Shown piece by piece: positions 45,328 to 52,732 of a stretch of DNA of 64,000 nt (its first letter is position 1; each line of letters starts with the position of its first letter). The notes under the pieces are model-generated. The model made no database searches. It had not been told where the DNA came from and saw only the letters and a program-made list of their open reading frames with translations. The stretch is from Thiothrix sp. (GTDB lineage Bacteria > Pseudomonadota > Gammaproteobacteria > Thiotrichales > Thiotrichaceae). Location of the stretch: contig NZ_JAQTLS010000020.1 in NCBI RefSeq assembly GCF_028714775.1, positions 17,688 through 81,687 of the forward strand. Direction: 5' to 3'. Both the position numbers and the translations under genes were made by a program.

Positions 45328-46057
45328 AGCGGGCGACGCGGAAACCCTCGAAGTTATAGCGTCCGCTGGCGTAATTCTTGACCCGATAGGCTGCGCGTAA
45401 ATAGCGCGGCCTGTCATTCCACGAGCCGCCGCGCAACACGCGCTCATGGCAATTGCCGCCTTCTTCCCATGCATGGCTGTCGGCGGGGGCGTGGTGGTAG
45501 GAATCGTGCCAGCAATCTTGCACCCATTCCCACACATTGCCGCACATATCGTGTAGCCCAAAGGCATTGGCGGGGTAACGCCACACCGGGGTGGTCATGC
45601 CGAATTGCAGGTTGTGGTTGGCGTGGCGCTGGTCGATTTCCATGCCGAAAGCGTAGGCGGTTTGGCTGCCTGCGCGTGCGGCGTATTCCCACTCCGCTTC
45701 GGAGGGTAAACGGTAGCCGCGCCCGTCAACCTTACACAGCCACGCGCAGTAGGCTTGCGCATCTTCCCAACTGACATTGATGACCGGGCGGCTGCCACGT
45801 CCCCAGCCGTTGTCGTCCGGCATTAAGGTGTGGGTAGCGCGGCAAAAGGCATCGTATTCGTCGAAAGTGACCGGGTATTTGCCCAACTCGAACGCTGCTA
45901 CATACACCGAACGGGTTGGCCATTCGTTGCTGGCGCAGCCGCCTTCCACGTCGTCGCGCCCCTCCATGCCGCCCATGACAAAGCGTCCGGCCTGAATCTT
46001 GATCATTTTCGGCAAGAGCAAGGTGTGGGTGTGTTCGTGGAGTGCTTCTTGGTACAT
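45320..46057 (-). CDS. formylglycine-generating-enzyme family protein (SUMF1/EgtB-like)
   Basis: The 245-residue protein reads as one FGE-sulfatase domain: MIKIQAGRFVMGG, ELGKYPVTFDEYDAFC, YRLPSEAEWEYAARAG, MCGNVWEWVQDCWHD and RVLRGGSWNDRPRYLRAAYR. Family members oxidise cysteine in sulfatases or act as regulatory or binding modules. No sulfatase gene is near, so activity on one is not supported. It is convergent with the dienelactone hydrolase gene, overlapping by 8 bp. Confidence 0.85.
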   Translation of the reverse strand: MYQEALHEHTHTLLLPKMIKIQAGRFVMGGMEGRDDVEGGCASNEWPTRSVYVAAFELGKYPVTFDEYDAFCRATHTLMPDDNGWGRGSRPVINVSWEDAQAYCAWLCKVDGRGYRLPSEAEWEYAARAGSQTAYAFGMEIDQRHANHNLQFGMTTPVWRYPANAFGLHDMCGNVWEWVQDCWHDSYHHAPADSHAWEEGGNCHERVLRGGSWNDRPRYLRAAYRVKNYASGRYNFEGFRVARSI

Positions 46058-46173
46058 GGCTGCATGGTGCTATAAGCCACCGGGCTTTTCACCTTTGCCT
46101 GACAAGCTGTCGGTACTGGAGGGGATATGCCGGATATGCTAGCTTAGCCGCTTTATCTCGCAAGGAATCACTC

Positions 46174-46803
46174 ATGCGTTGCCGGGTCAAAGTGTGCGGA
46201 ATTACTTCAGTCGCGGATGCGCAAATGGTTTGCGCCGCAGGTGTGGATGCTATTGGGCTGGTGTTTTACCCTAAAAGTAAGCGTAATCTGGAAATTGTCC
46301 AAGCGGCGGAAATTTGCCGCGCCGTTTCCCCCTTTGTCACCACCGTGGGGCTGTTTTTGGATGCCGATGCGGATTTCGTGCGTGAAGTGCTCGCCGTAGT
46401 GCCGCTGGACGTGTTGCAGTTCCACGGTTCGGAAACGCCGGACTATTGCCGCCAGTTTCCGCGCCCGTACATGAAAGCGGTAGGCATGAAAGGTTTGGCG
46501 GCAAGTGGCGGTTTCCACGCCTATGCGGATTGTTACCCCGATGCGCAAGGCTTTCTGGTGGATAGCCACGCACCGGGTGCGGCGGGCGGTACGGGCGAAA
46601 CCTTTGACTGGACGCAAGTGCCACAGGATTACCCCAAGCCGATTATTCTCGCAGGCGGTTTGACGCCTGAAAATGTCGCGCAAGCTATCCGCACCAGCCG
46701 TGTGTATGCGGTGGATGTCAGCAGCGGGGTGGAAAGCAGCCCCGGCGTGAAAGATGCGGCGAAAGTGGCGGCATTTATGGCAGGGGTTGCGGCTTCAGCG
46801 TGA
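46174..46803 (+). CDS. trpF: phosphoribosylanthranilate isomerase TrpF
   Basis: The 209-residue TIM barrel has the catalytic Cys in VKVCGITSVADA, the Asp in LVDSHAPGAAGGTGETFDW, and phosphate loops ILAGGLTPENVAQAI and AVDVSSGVESSPGVKD. It converts PRA to CdRP in tryptophan synthesis. AAGGA precedes the ATG at 46174. No other trp genes are visible in the window. Confidence 0.97.
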   Translation: MRCRVKVCGITSVADAQMVCAAGVDAIGLVFYPKSKRNLEIVQAAEICRAVSPFVTTVGLFLDADADFVREVLAVVPLDVLQFHGSETPDYCRQFPRPYMKAVGMKGLAASGGFHAYADCYPDAQGFLVDSHAPGAAGGTGETFDWTQVPQDYPKPIILAGGLTPENVAQAIRTSRVYAVDVSSGVESSPGVKDAAKVAAFMAGVAASA

Positions 46804-46893
46804 TTTTCCCGACGGCAGAAAACCTTAACAATGTTGGGGTTTCAGGCTATATTGCTGATTAATTCAGTATCCACGCAACAGGAAGCCCCAATC

Positions 46894-48249
46894 GTGCCGG
46901 ATATTTTCCTCAGCTTCGCCCATGTCGATGACCAGCCCTTTGCCAATCAGGAAAAGGGTTGGATTACGCATTTCACCACCCATTTGCGCAATGAACTCAG
47001 CCGCAAGCTGGGGCGTAAGGACAATTACAGTTTCTGGAAGGATTTCTGCCTGCACGGCAATGATGCAGTCACGCCGGAAATTGAACAGCAGGTGGCGGAA
47101 GCCGAAACGCTGCTGATCCTGTTTTCACCCGGCTGGATGGCGTCCGAATGGTGTCAGCGTGAGCTGGAAATGTTCCGTTCCTCCCATGCGGATGTTGCCA
47201 AGCGCATTTTCGTGGTTGAGCTTGACCGCTTCCGGCAGGAAGACAAGCCCGTGATCATGCAGGACTTGCTCAATTACCCATTTTGGCGGCAAACCGAAAA
47301 GGATCGCGTGCGGCAATTGGGGTATCCGGTTCCGCAAGCCAGCGACAGCGATTATTTCGAGCGGCTGGTGGATTTGTCGCATGACCTCGCCAATACCTTG
47401 AAAACCCTGCAAGCCGCAACCCCAGCCACACTCATTTCACCCAAAGCCACGGTGTATGTCGCGCCCGTGGATTATCCGCTTTACAGCCAACGTGCCAACC
47501 TGATCAGCGAATTGCGCCAGTTTGGGATTGAGGCTTTGCCCGCCGGGAATGTGCTGGATAACAACATGGATGCGAATTTGGCGCAGTGTTCGCATTTCGT
47601 GCAATTGCTGGATGCCCATTACACGATGGGGGTTCCCTTTAACCAACATTTCATCGCAGAAGCAGCGGGCAAGCCGATCCTGCAATGGCGTGACCCCAAG
47701 CTCGATTACGCGGGCGGGCATGTGCCGGAAGAACACCGTAAATTGCTGGAAGGCAAAACCGTGATTGCTGCGCCTTTGTCCGATTTTATCCGCATGGTGC
47801 GCGATGCGGTGCTGCCCAAACCTAAATTGCCAGAGGATGACACGCCGAAAGTGAACGGTGAAAAGATGGTGTTTGTCCATGCCAGTCAGGATGATTTCGA
47901 GCGGGCTTACCAAGTGGCGCAAGCACTAAAAGCCAGAGGTTACGGTATTGCTTTGCCGCGTTATCAGGGTGAGCCAGAGCGCATCCGCAAGAGTATCGAA
48001 CGTGGTTACTTGTCCTGTGATGTGATGCTGGTGCTGCACCAAAAAGCACCTGCTGATGTGGTGGAAGATTACTTGTCTGAGGCGCGGGTGAAGACCTTGC
48101 AACGTGAAACCAAACTGTTGATCCTGATTTGCCAAGGTGATGGCGCGGAGGAGCTGTATTTCATTCCGCCCGGTGTACTGCCGCTGATCTGCCACAACAA
48201 CTTTGACGAACACTGCCTTGAACAGTTTCTGGCGGAGGTGGAAGCATGA
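46894..48249 (+). CDS. TIR-domain protein with three TIR-like segments, partner of the nSTAND ATPase
   Basis: The 451-residue protein starts MPDIFLSFAHVDD, a TIR box 1. It continues with the expected alpha/beta alternation and SEWCQREL, where Glu90 occupies the place of the NADase glutamate. Two more Rossmann-like segments follow: about residues 185-320 (VYVAPVDYPLYSQRANLISE) and 324-451 (MVFVHASQDDFERAYQVAQA). Both look like degenerate TIR repeats without an obvious catalytic Glu. TIR proteins of immune systems consume NAD+ or make cyclic signals. AGGAAG lies 8 nt before the GTG at 46894; an ATG at 46831 is possible. It is coupled to the next gene by an ATGA overlap. Confidence 0.82.
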   Translation: MPDIFLSFAHVDDQPFANQEKGWITHFTTHLRNELSRKLGRKDNYSFWKDFCLHGNDAVTPEIEQQVAEAETLLILFSPGWMASEWCQRELEMFRSSHADVAKRIFVVELDRFRQEDKPVIMQDLLNYPFWRQTEKDRVRQLGYPVPQASDSDYFERLVDLSHDLANTLKTLQAATPATLISPKATVYVAPVDYPLYSQRANLISELRQFGIEALPAGNVLDNNMDANLAQCSHFVQLLDAHYTMGVPFNQHFIAEAAGKPILQWRDPKLDYAGGHVPEEHRKLLEGKTVIAAPLSDFIRMVRDAVLPKPKLPEDDTPKVNGEKMVFVHASQDDFERAYQVAQALKARGYGIALPRYQGEPERIRKSIERGYLSCDVMLVLHQKAPADVVEDYLSEARVKTLQRETKLLILICQGDGAEELYFIPPGVLPLICHNNFDEHCLEQFLAEVEA

Positions 48250-51200
48250 GCCGCCCTAAACTCCAGCCATACCCCGGTTTGAGGGCGTTTGAACGCTACG
48301 AATCACGCATTTTCTTTGGGCGGCAGCAACAAGTCGATGACCTGCTGACGCGCCTTAAACAACACCATTTCCTCGCCGTGCTGGGCGCTTCCGGCAGCGG
48401 CAAATCCTCGCTGGTGAAAGCCGGATTGTTGCCGGGGTTGGAAAAGGGGTACATGGGCGAAGTCGGTTCGCGCTGGGCGATTGCTGAAATGCGCCCCGGC
48501 GATCAGCCATTTGTGCGGCTGGCGGAAGGGTTGTTGGCGGACAAGGTGTTTGCGGGAAGTTGGAATGCCCTCACCCCCCGACCCCCTCTCCCGGAGGTAG
48601 AGGGGGAGAAAGAGAATACGGCACTTATCTTGCGCCCCTCTACCTCTGGGAGAGGGGTTGGGGGTGAGGGTTCTTTAGCGGCAGAATTACGCCGTGGCTC
48701 TCGCAGCCTGCACGAAATCCTCACCCATGCACCCTTGCCCACAGGCACACGCTTGTTGCTGCTGGTTGACCAGTTTGAGGAAATGTTCCGCTTCCGTGAG
48801 CAGGAGGAAAATCAGGCGGCGGCTTTCGTCGCGCTGTTGCTGGAGGCTTGCACCCACCCGGATGTGTACGTGGTTATCACCATGCGTTCCGACTTTTTGG
48901 GGGCGGCGGCGGAATTCCACGGCTTGCCGGAGGCGATTAACGACGGCCTGTACCTCACGCCGCGTTTGTCGCGGGAACAGTTGCGCGATGCCATCAGCTT
49001 GCCTGCGCAATTGTTTGGCGGGGCGGTGGAAGACGCGCTGGCGAACCACCTGTTGAATGAGGCGGGTAATGACCCTGACCAGTTGCCGCTGTTGCAGCAC
49101 GCGCTGATGCGGCTGTGGGAAAACGACGCGGATAAAATCCTCACGCTCGATGAATACCGGGGTTTGAGGGGGTTGCGCGGGGCGTTGAATGACCACGCGG
49201 AACAGGCTTGGCAGGAACTGGATGCTGACGGGCAGGCGGTTGCTGAAGCGATGTTCCGCGCCCTCACTGAACGCAGCAAGGATGGGCAGGACATCCGCCG
49301 TCCGCTCAAGGTGCAGGCGTTGTTGGACATGACCGGGGCGGATTTGCCGACACTGACGCGCATTGTCGATACGTTCCGCCAGCCGGGGCGCAATTTCCTG
49401 ATGCCGCCGCCGCAAGTGGCGTTGATGGCAGACACGGTGCTGGATATTAGCCATGAAAGCCTGATCCGCCAGTGGCAACGCTTGCAAGGCTGGGTGGCGG
49501 CGGAAGGTGACAAGGCGGCGCTGTATTTGCGGCTGCTGGAGGGGGCGCAGCGTCATGCGGGTGGGCGTGGCGAATTGTGGCGCGGGACGGATTTGGCTGT
49601 GGTGCGGGAGTGGCGGGAGAAGACGCAGCCGAATGAGGCTTGGGCGGGGCGGTATGGGATGCCCTCACCCCCCAGCCCCCTCTCCCGCGTAGCGGGCGAG
49701 GGGGAGCAAGAGGGTGATTTCGCCTTGGCGATGCAGTTTCTCAGTGAGAGTGAAGTGGAGGAGCAGCGTGTCCGCGAGGCAGAGGAAGCGCGGCGCAAGG
49801 CGGAACTGACGCAGGCGCGGCGGCGGTTTGGGTTGGCGTTGGTGGGTTTGCTGATTGCGGCGGGCTTGGCGGTGTGGGGGGCGGTTGAGCGTAACCGTGC
49901 CGAGGAGCAGACCGTGCAGGTGCGCAAGACTGAGCAGGCACGTACCGAGAGCCTGTTTGATTCCACCCTGACCCACGCCTCACTGCTGACCAAGGTGGAA
50001 GATTTCGCGGCGACTGCCACCAAGCTGGACAGCACCCGCCCGCTGGATGCGGACATCCCCGCGCCACGCCGCCATGCCCGCGACCTGCTGGCGGGCTATA
50101 CCGCCATTATGGGCGGGGCAGCGCAAGCCACCTTGCAGGATGGCGACAAGCCTTTGCCGCCATTGACTGGCGATGTTGCCATCAGCCCGGACGGGCATTG
50201 GCTGGCAGCCTCCGGCGAGCGCGGCACGGTAGCACTGTTTGAGCGGGCGAGCGGCAAGCTGGTGCAGAAGCTGGAGGGGCATGATCCCGCTGCCGATGAT
50301 GTGTGGGATATTGTTTTCCACCCTACCCAACCTTGGCTGTTTTCCGGCGGTAAGGATGGGCAAATTATCCGCTGGGCATTGCCGCAGGCGGGGCAAGCCG
50401 CCAAGGTGTTGCAGCAGTGGCAGGTCGAAGGTACGAAGGTGTATGTACTGGCGTTGACCCCGGATGGCAAGGTGCTGGCGAGTGGGCATGATGATGGCAA
50501 GATTCGGTTGTGGGAAAGCGGGGAGGAGAAAGACACTTCGCCGAAGTTGTTGCGGGTGTTGGAAGGGCATAGCCAGGTAATTGCTGACAGAAGTGGTTTG
50601 GCTTTCAGCCCGGATGGGGAGCGGCTTGCCAGCGCGTCTTATGACAATACCGTGCGTTTGTGGGATTGGCGCAAAGGCAGCAGTTTGCAGGTGTTGGCGG
50701 GGCATAATGATGCTGTGGATGGGGTGGCATTCAGCGCGGATGGGCAAACCTTGGCAAGTTCTAGTGCCGACCAGAGCATCATCCTGTGGGATGCTGCCAG
50801 CGGGCAAGCACTGCGGCGGCTCAAAGGCCACCAGAACATGGTGTTTGGCTTGCAATTCCTGCCTGACGGGCTGCTGGCTTCTGCCAGTAGCGACAACACC
50901 ATCCGCCTGTGGGATGTGGCAACCGGCATTACCCGGCGCATCCTGCAAGGGCATACGGCGGCAGTGTCGGGTTTGGCATTGTGGCAGGAGCAAGCAAGCG
51001 TGCTGCTGTACAGTGCCAGCAATGATGGCACGGTGAAACGCTGGGGTGGGGAGTTGCCGGGGCAATGGTTGGTTGATTTGCCGGGTGAACCTAATCCGGT
51101 TGCGATTAGCCCAAATGGGAAGTTTGCTGTTGTTGGTTTTGATGATGGCAGTTTGATAAGTTATGCTCTGCCTGATGTCGGGCTGAAGCCCGACCTACTT

Positions 51201-51995
51201 CAAGAAATTGCAGATGTTCACTCATCGGCTGTTAAACGCTTAGCTTTCAATAGTGACGGTTCACGCCTTGCTTCAGCCGGGATGGATGGTGTTGTCAAAG
51301 TCTGGTCAGTCCATGAGGGTGACGGTTTTTCCCTGCAACTGGAAAAGACCTTGAGTGAGCATAAGGATGTTGTCCATGCCGTCGCCTTCTCCCCCGACGA
51401 TTCCCAACTCGCCACCGCCAGCTATGACGGACATATCGGCTTGTTTGATCTGGTGGGTGAGGGGAAACCGCAGTTGTTGGAAGCGCATGAGGGTTACGTG
51501 GAATCTGTCAGTTTTGACCCGTCTGGTAAACATTTGCTGAGTTCAGGCAATCACGATTTCAAACTCAAACTCTGGGATTTGACCACCCAACCACCGACAG
51601 CGAAAACCCTTGCTACGGCAAACGATGCACTTCTCTGGGCAAGCCTCAGCCCGGACGGTACTACGCTCGCCAGCGTGGGGCGTGAACAGACCGTTAGCAT
51701 CTACCCCGCCAGCGGCACTGGCACACCCCTGCGTCTGAACGGGCATGAACAGACGGTGTACAAAGCCATTTTCAGCCCGGACAGCCGCCAACTGGCAACG
51801 CTGAGCAGTGATTTACGTGTGTGGGATTTGGACACGCAAAGCGAACTGTTCCGTTTGCGTTTGCCTGTAGAAATAACATCTGGCCCACCCTACTGGGACT
51901 TCGACTTCCGTTGTACGCCGACGGGTTGCTGGATTGCCGTGCCGCTCACGTCGGGGAAGCTGGTGTTGTATAATTTGGGGAAGATTGATTATTAA
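48246..51995 (+). CDS. nSTAND1 ATPase with membrane segment and 14-bladed WD40 sensor
   Basis: The 1249-residue protein has an N-terminal nSTAND ATPase (PYPGLRAFERYESRIFFGR; Walker A GASGSGKSS at 47-55; Walker B LLLLVDQFEEMF near 170). A helical arm and a membrane helix (ALVGLLIAAGLAVWGAV, about 530-546) follow. From about residue 635 to the end I count 14 WD40 repeats, ending with blades of the type LASASYDNTVRLWD, enough for two seven-bladed propellers. STAND proteins oligomerise after sensing a trigger and activate an effector, here plausibly the TIR protein encoded just upstream. Two palindromic elements sit in frame (residues about 108-142 and 473-490). Confidence 0.87.
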   Translation: MSRPKLQPYPGLRAFERYESRIFFGRQQQVDDLLTRLKQHHFLAVLGASGSGKSSLVKAGLLPGLEKGYMGEVGSRWAIAEMRPGDQPFVRLAEGLLADKVFAGSWNALTPRPPLPEVEGEKENTALILRPSTSGRGVGGEGSLAAELRRGSRSLHEILTHAPLPTGTRLLLLVDQFEEMFRFREQEENQAAAFVALLLEACTHPDVYVVITMRSDFLGAAAEFHGLPEAINDGLYLTPRLSREQLRDAISLPAQLFGGAVEDALANHLLNEAGNDPDQLPLLQHALMRLWENDADKILTLDEYRGLRGLRGALNDHAEQAWQELDADGQAVAEAMFRALTERSKDGQDIRRPLKVQALLDMTGADLPTLTRIVDTFRQPGRNFLMPPPQVALMADTVLDISHESLIRQWQRLQGWVAAEGDKAALYLRLLEGAQRHAGGRGELWRGTDLAVVREWREKTQPNEAWAGRYGMPSPPSPLSRVAGEGEQEGDFALAMQFLSESEVEEQRVREAEEARRKAELTQARRRFGLALVGLLIAAGLAVWGAVERNRAEEQTVQVRKTEQARTESLFDSTLTHASLLTKVEDFAATATKLDSTRPLDADIPAPRRHARDLLAGYTAIMGGAAQATLQDGDKPLPPLTGDVAISPDGHWLAASGERGTVALFERASGKLVQKLEGHDPAADDVWDIVFHPTQPWLFSGGKDGQIIRWALPQAGQAAKVLQQWQVEGTKVYVLALTPDGKVLASGHDDGKIRLWESGEEKDTSPKLLRVLEGHSQVIADRSGLAFSPDGERLASASYDNTVRLWDWRKGSSLQVLAGHNDAVDGVAFSADGQTLASSSADQSIILWDAASGQALRRLKGHQNMVFGLQFLPDGLLASASSDNTIRLWDVATGITRRILQGHTAAVSGLALWQEQASVLLYSASNDGTVKRWGGELPGQWLVDLPGEPNPVAISPNGKFAVVGFDDGSLISYALPDVGLKPDLLQEIADVHSSAVKRLAFNSDGSRLASAGMDGVVKVWSVHEGDGFSLQLEKTLSEHKDVVHAVAFSPDDSQLATASYDGHIGLFDLVGEGKPQLLEAHEGYVESVSFDPSGKHLLSSGNHDFKLKLWDLTTQPPTAKTLATANDALLWASLSPDGTTLASVGREQTVSIYPASGTGTPLRLNGHEQTVYKAIFSPDSRQLATLSSDLRVWDLDTQSELFRLRLPVEITSGPPYWDFDFRCTPTGCWIAVPLTSGKLVLYNLGKIDY
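48568..48670. repeat. in-frame palindromic repeat element, copy 3 (long inverted repeat)
   Basis: Arms of about 37 bp (CCCTCACCCC... left, ...GGGGTGAGGG right) flank a 28-bp AT-richer centre. It is translated within the nSTAND gene as proline/glycine-rich residues (LTPRPPLPEVEGEK, RPSTSGRGVGGEG). Confidence 0.8.
49662..49715. repeat. in-frame palindromic repeat element, copy 4
   Basis: CCCTCACCCC... arm, core CTCTCCCGCGTAGCGGGCGAG hairpin region and ...GAGGGTGA arm. It is translated as PSPPSPLSRVAGEGEQEG between the ATPase and helical parts of the nSTAND protein. Confidence 0.75.
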
Positions 51996-52105
51996 GAGAA
52001 ATCCCCTCTGTCTCCCCTTTTGCAAAGGGGAGTACCCTCCAGTTAAGCATGGCAGTGCTGGAGGGCTTCCCCCTTTGAAAAAGGGGGATTGAGGGGGATT
52101 TTCTT
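51994..52105. repeat. composite palindromic repeat element, copy 5
   Basis: Begins at the nSTAND stop codon. Terminal inverted repeats (AAGAGAAATCCCC left; GGGGGATTTTCTT right) enclose two hairpins, CCCCTTTTGCAAAGGGG and CCCCCTTTGAAAAAGGGGG. It abuts the toxin remnant at 52110. Confidence 0.75.
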
Positions 52106-52109
52106 CCCG

Positions 52110-52211
52110 CTAAGCCACCAACCGCAAAAAATCGGCGGGTTTGATGGCTTGGGTGATGCCGTAAGGGGAGTCGGGGAAATCCTGCATGTTTCCCGTAATC
52201 AAGGGAGGATT
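52110..52211 (-). pseudogene. PIN-domain toxin, C-terminal remnant
   Basis: Read on the minus strand, 33 codons plus stop give a typical PIN-toxin tail: PPLITGNMQDFPDSPYG then AIKPADFLRLVA. The rest of the toxin (about 100 codons) is absent. The antitoxin stop overlaps an ATG (TGATG) that would have started the toxin, but that ATG is now out of frame with the remnant. An internal deletion, possibly linked to the adjacent palindromic element, explains this. Confidence 0.7.
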
Positions 52212-52214
52212 TCA

Positions 52215-52541
52215 TCAGTTGCCTTGTCGGTACGCTTTGATTTCGGCAATGGCGGTTTGCATGATTTGTTCTTCTTCTTCCTCTGTGGTGTCTGCTGATT
52301 CCCTAACCATGTCGTCCAGCAGCTTGCGGCGGTTTTCCACCGAATCCAGTTCCGGGTAAGCTGCTTTCAGTTTCTCCATTTTCTGTATGACCCTTTCCGC
52401 CTCAGAGAGCTTTTGCTTCTCAAGGGCTTCCCGGATCAACGTGCGCACATAATCGCTGGCGTTGGAAAAACCGCGCAGATCAACTTGGGTTTGCACAAAA
52501 TCCTTGAGCGTGTCGGAGAGTGATATGTGTAGTGTTGCCAT
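52215..52541 (-). CDS. ParD-like antitoxin (orphan)
   Basis: The 108-residue protein has a ribbon-helix-helix start typical of ParD (MATLHISLSDTLKDFVQTQV, NASDYVRTLIREALEKQK) and an acidic C-terminal helix (ADTTEEEEEQIMQTAIAEIK). It would have bound the PIN toxin whose remnant follows. It may persist as an anti-addiction module or DNA-binding protein. Pairing of a ParD-type antitoxin with a PIN toxin is less usual than with ParE. Confidence 0.82.
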   Translation of the reverse strand: MATLHISLSDTLKDFVQTQVDLRGFSNASDYVRTLIREALEKQKLSEAERVIQKMEKLKAAYPELDSVENRRKLLDDMVRESADTTEEEEEQIMQTAIAEIKAYRQGN

Positions 52542-52618
52542 TGCCTAAATCCTTTGTCCGTTAGGTTTATCATAGCGTGGTGCGAATCTTTGTCAAAGTT
52601 TTACATGGATGCGTGGCG

Positions 52619-52671
52619 AGGGGGATTTTCTTCCTCCTCCCCTGACAAGGGGAGGCCGGGAGGGGTTTCTT
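52619..52671. repeat. palindromic repeat element, copy 6
   Basis: AGGGGGATTTTCTT followed by CTCCCCTGACAAGGGGAG and GGGAGGGGTTTCTT. The last part matches copy 1 with only two or three changes. It sits about 60 bp upstream of parC, where it could affect that gene's leader. Confidence 0.75.
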
Positions 52672-52732
52672 CTCCCTCCAGCCTGTATACAATACCCCCC
52701 ATCCCAGCTATCCAAAAAGAACAAGGATTTGC

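Noticed and set aside
46042..46173. Longer start for trpF
   Set aside because: The extra residues are unrelated to TrpF and overlap the region upstream of the neighbouring gene; AAGGA supports 46174.
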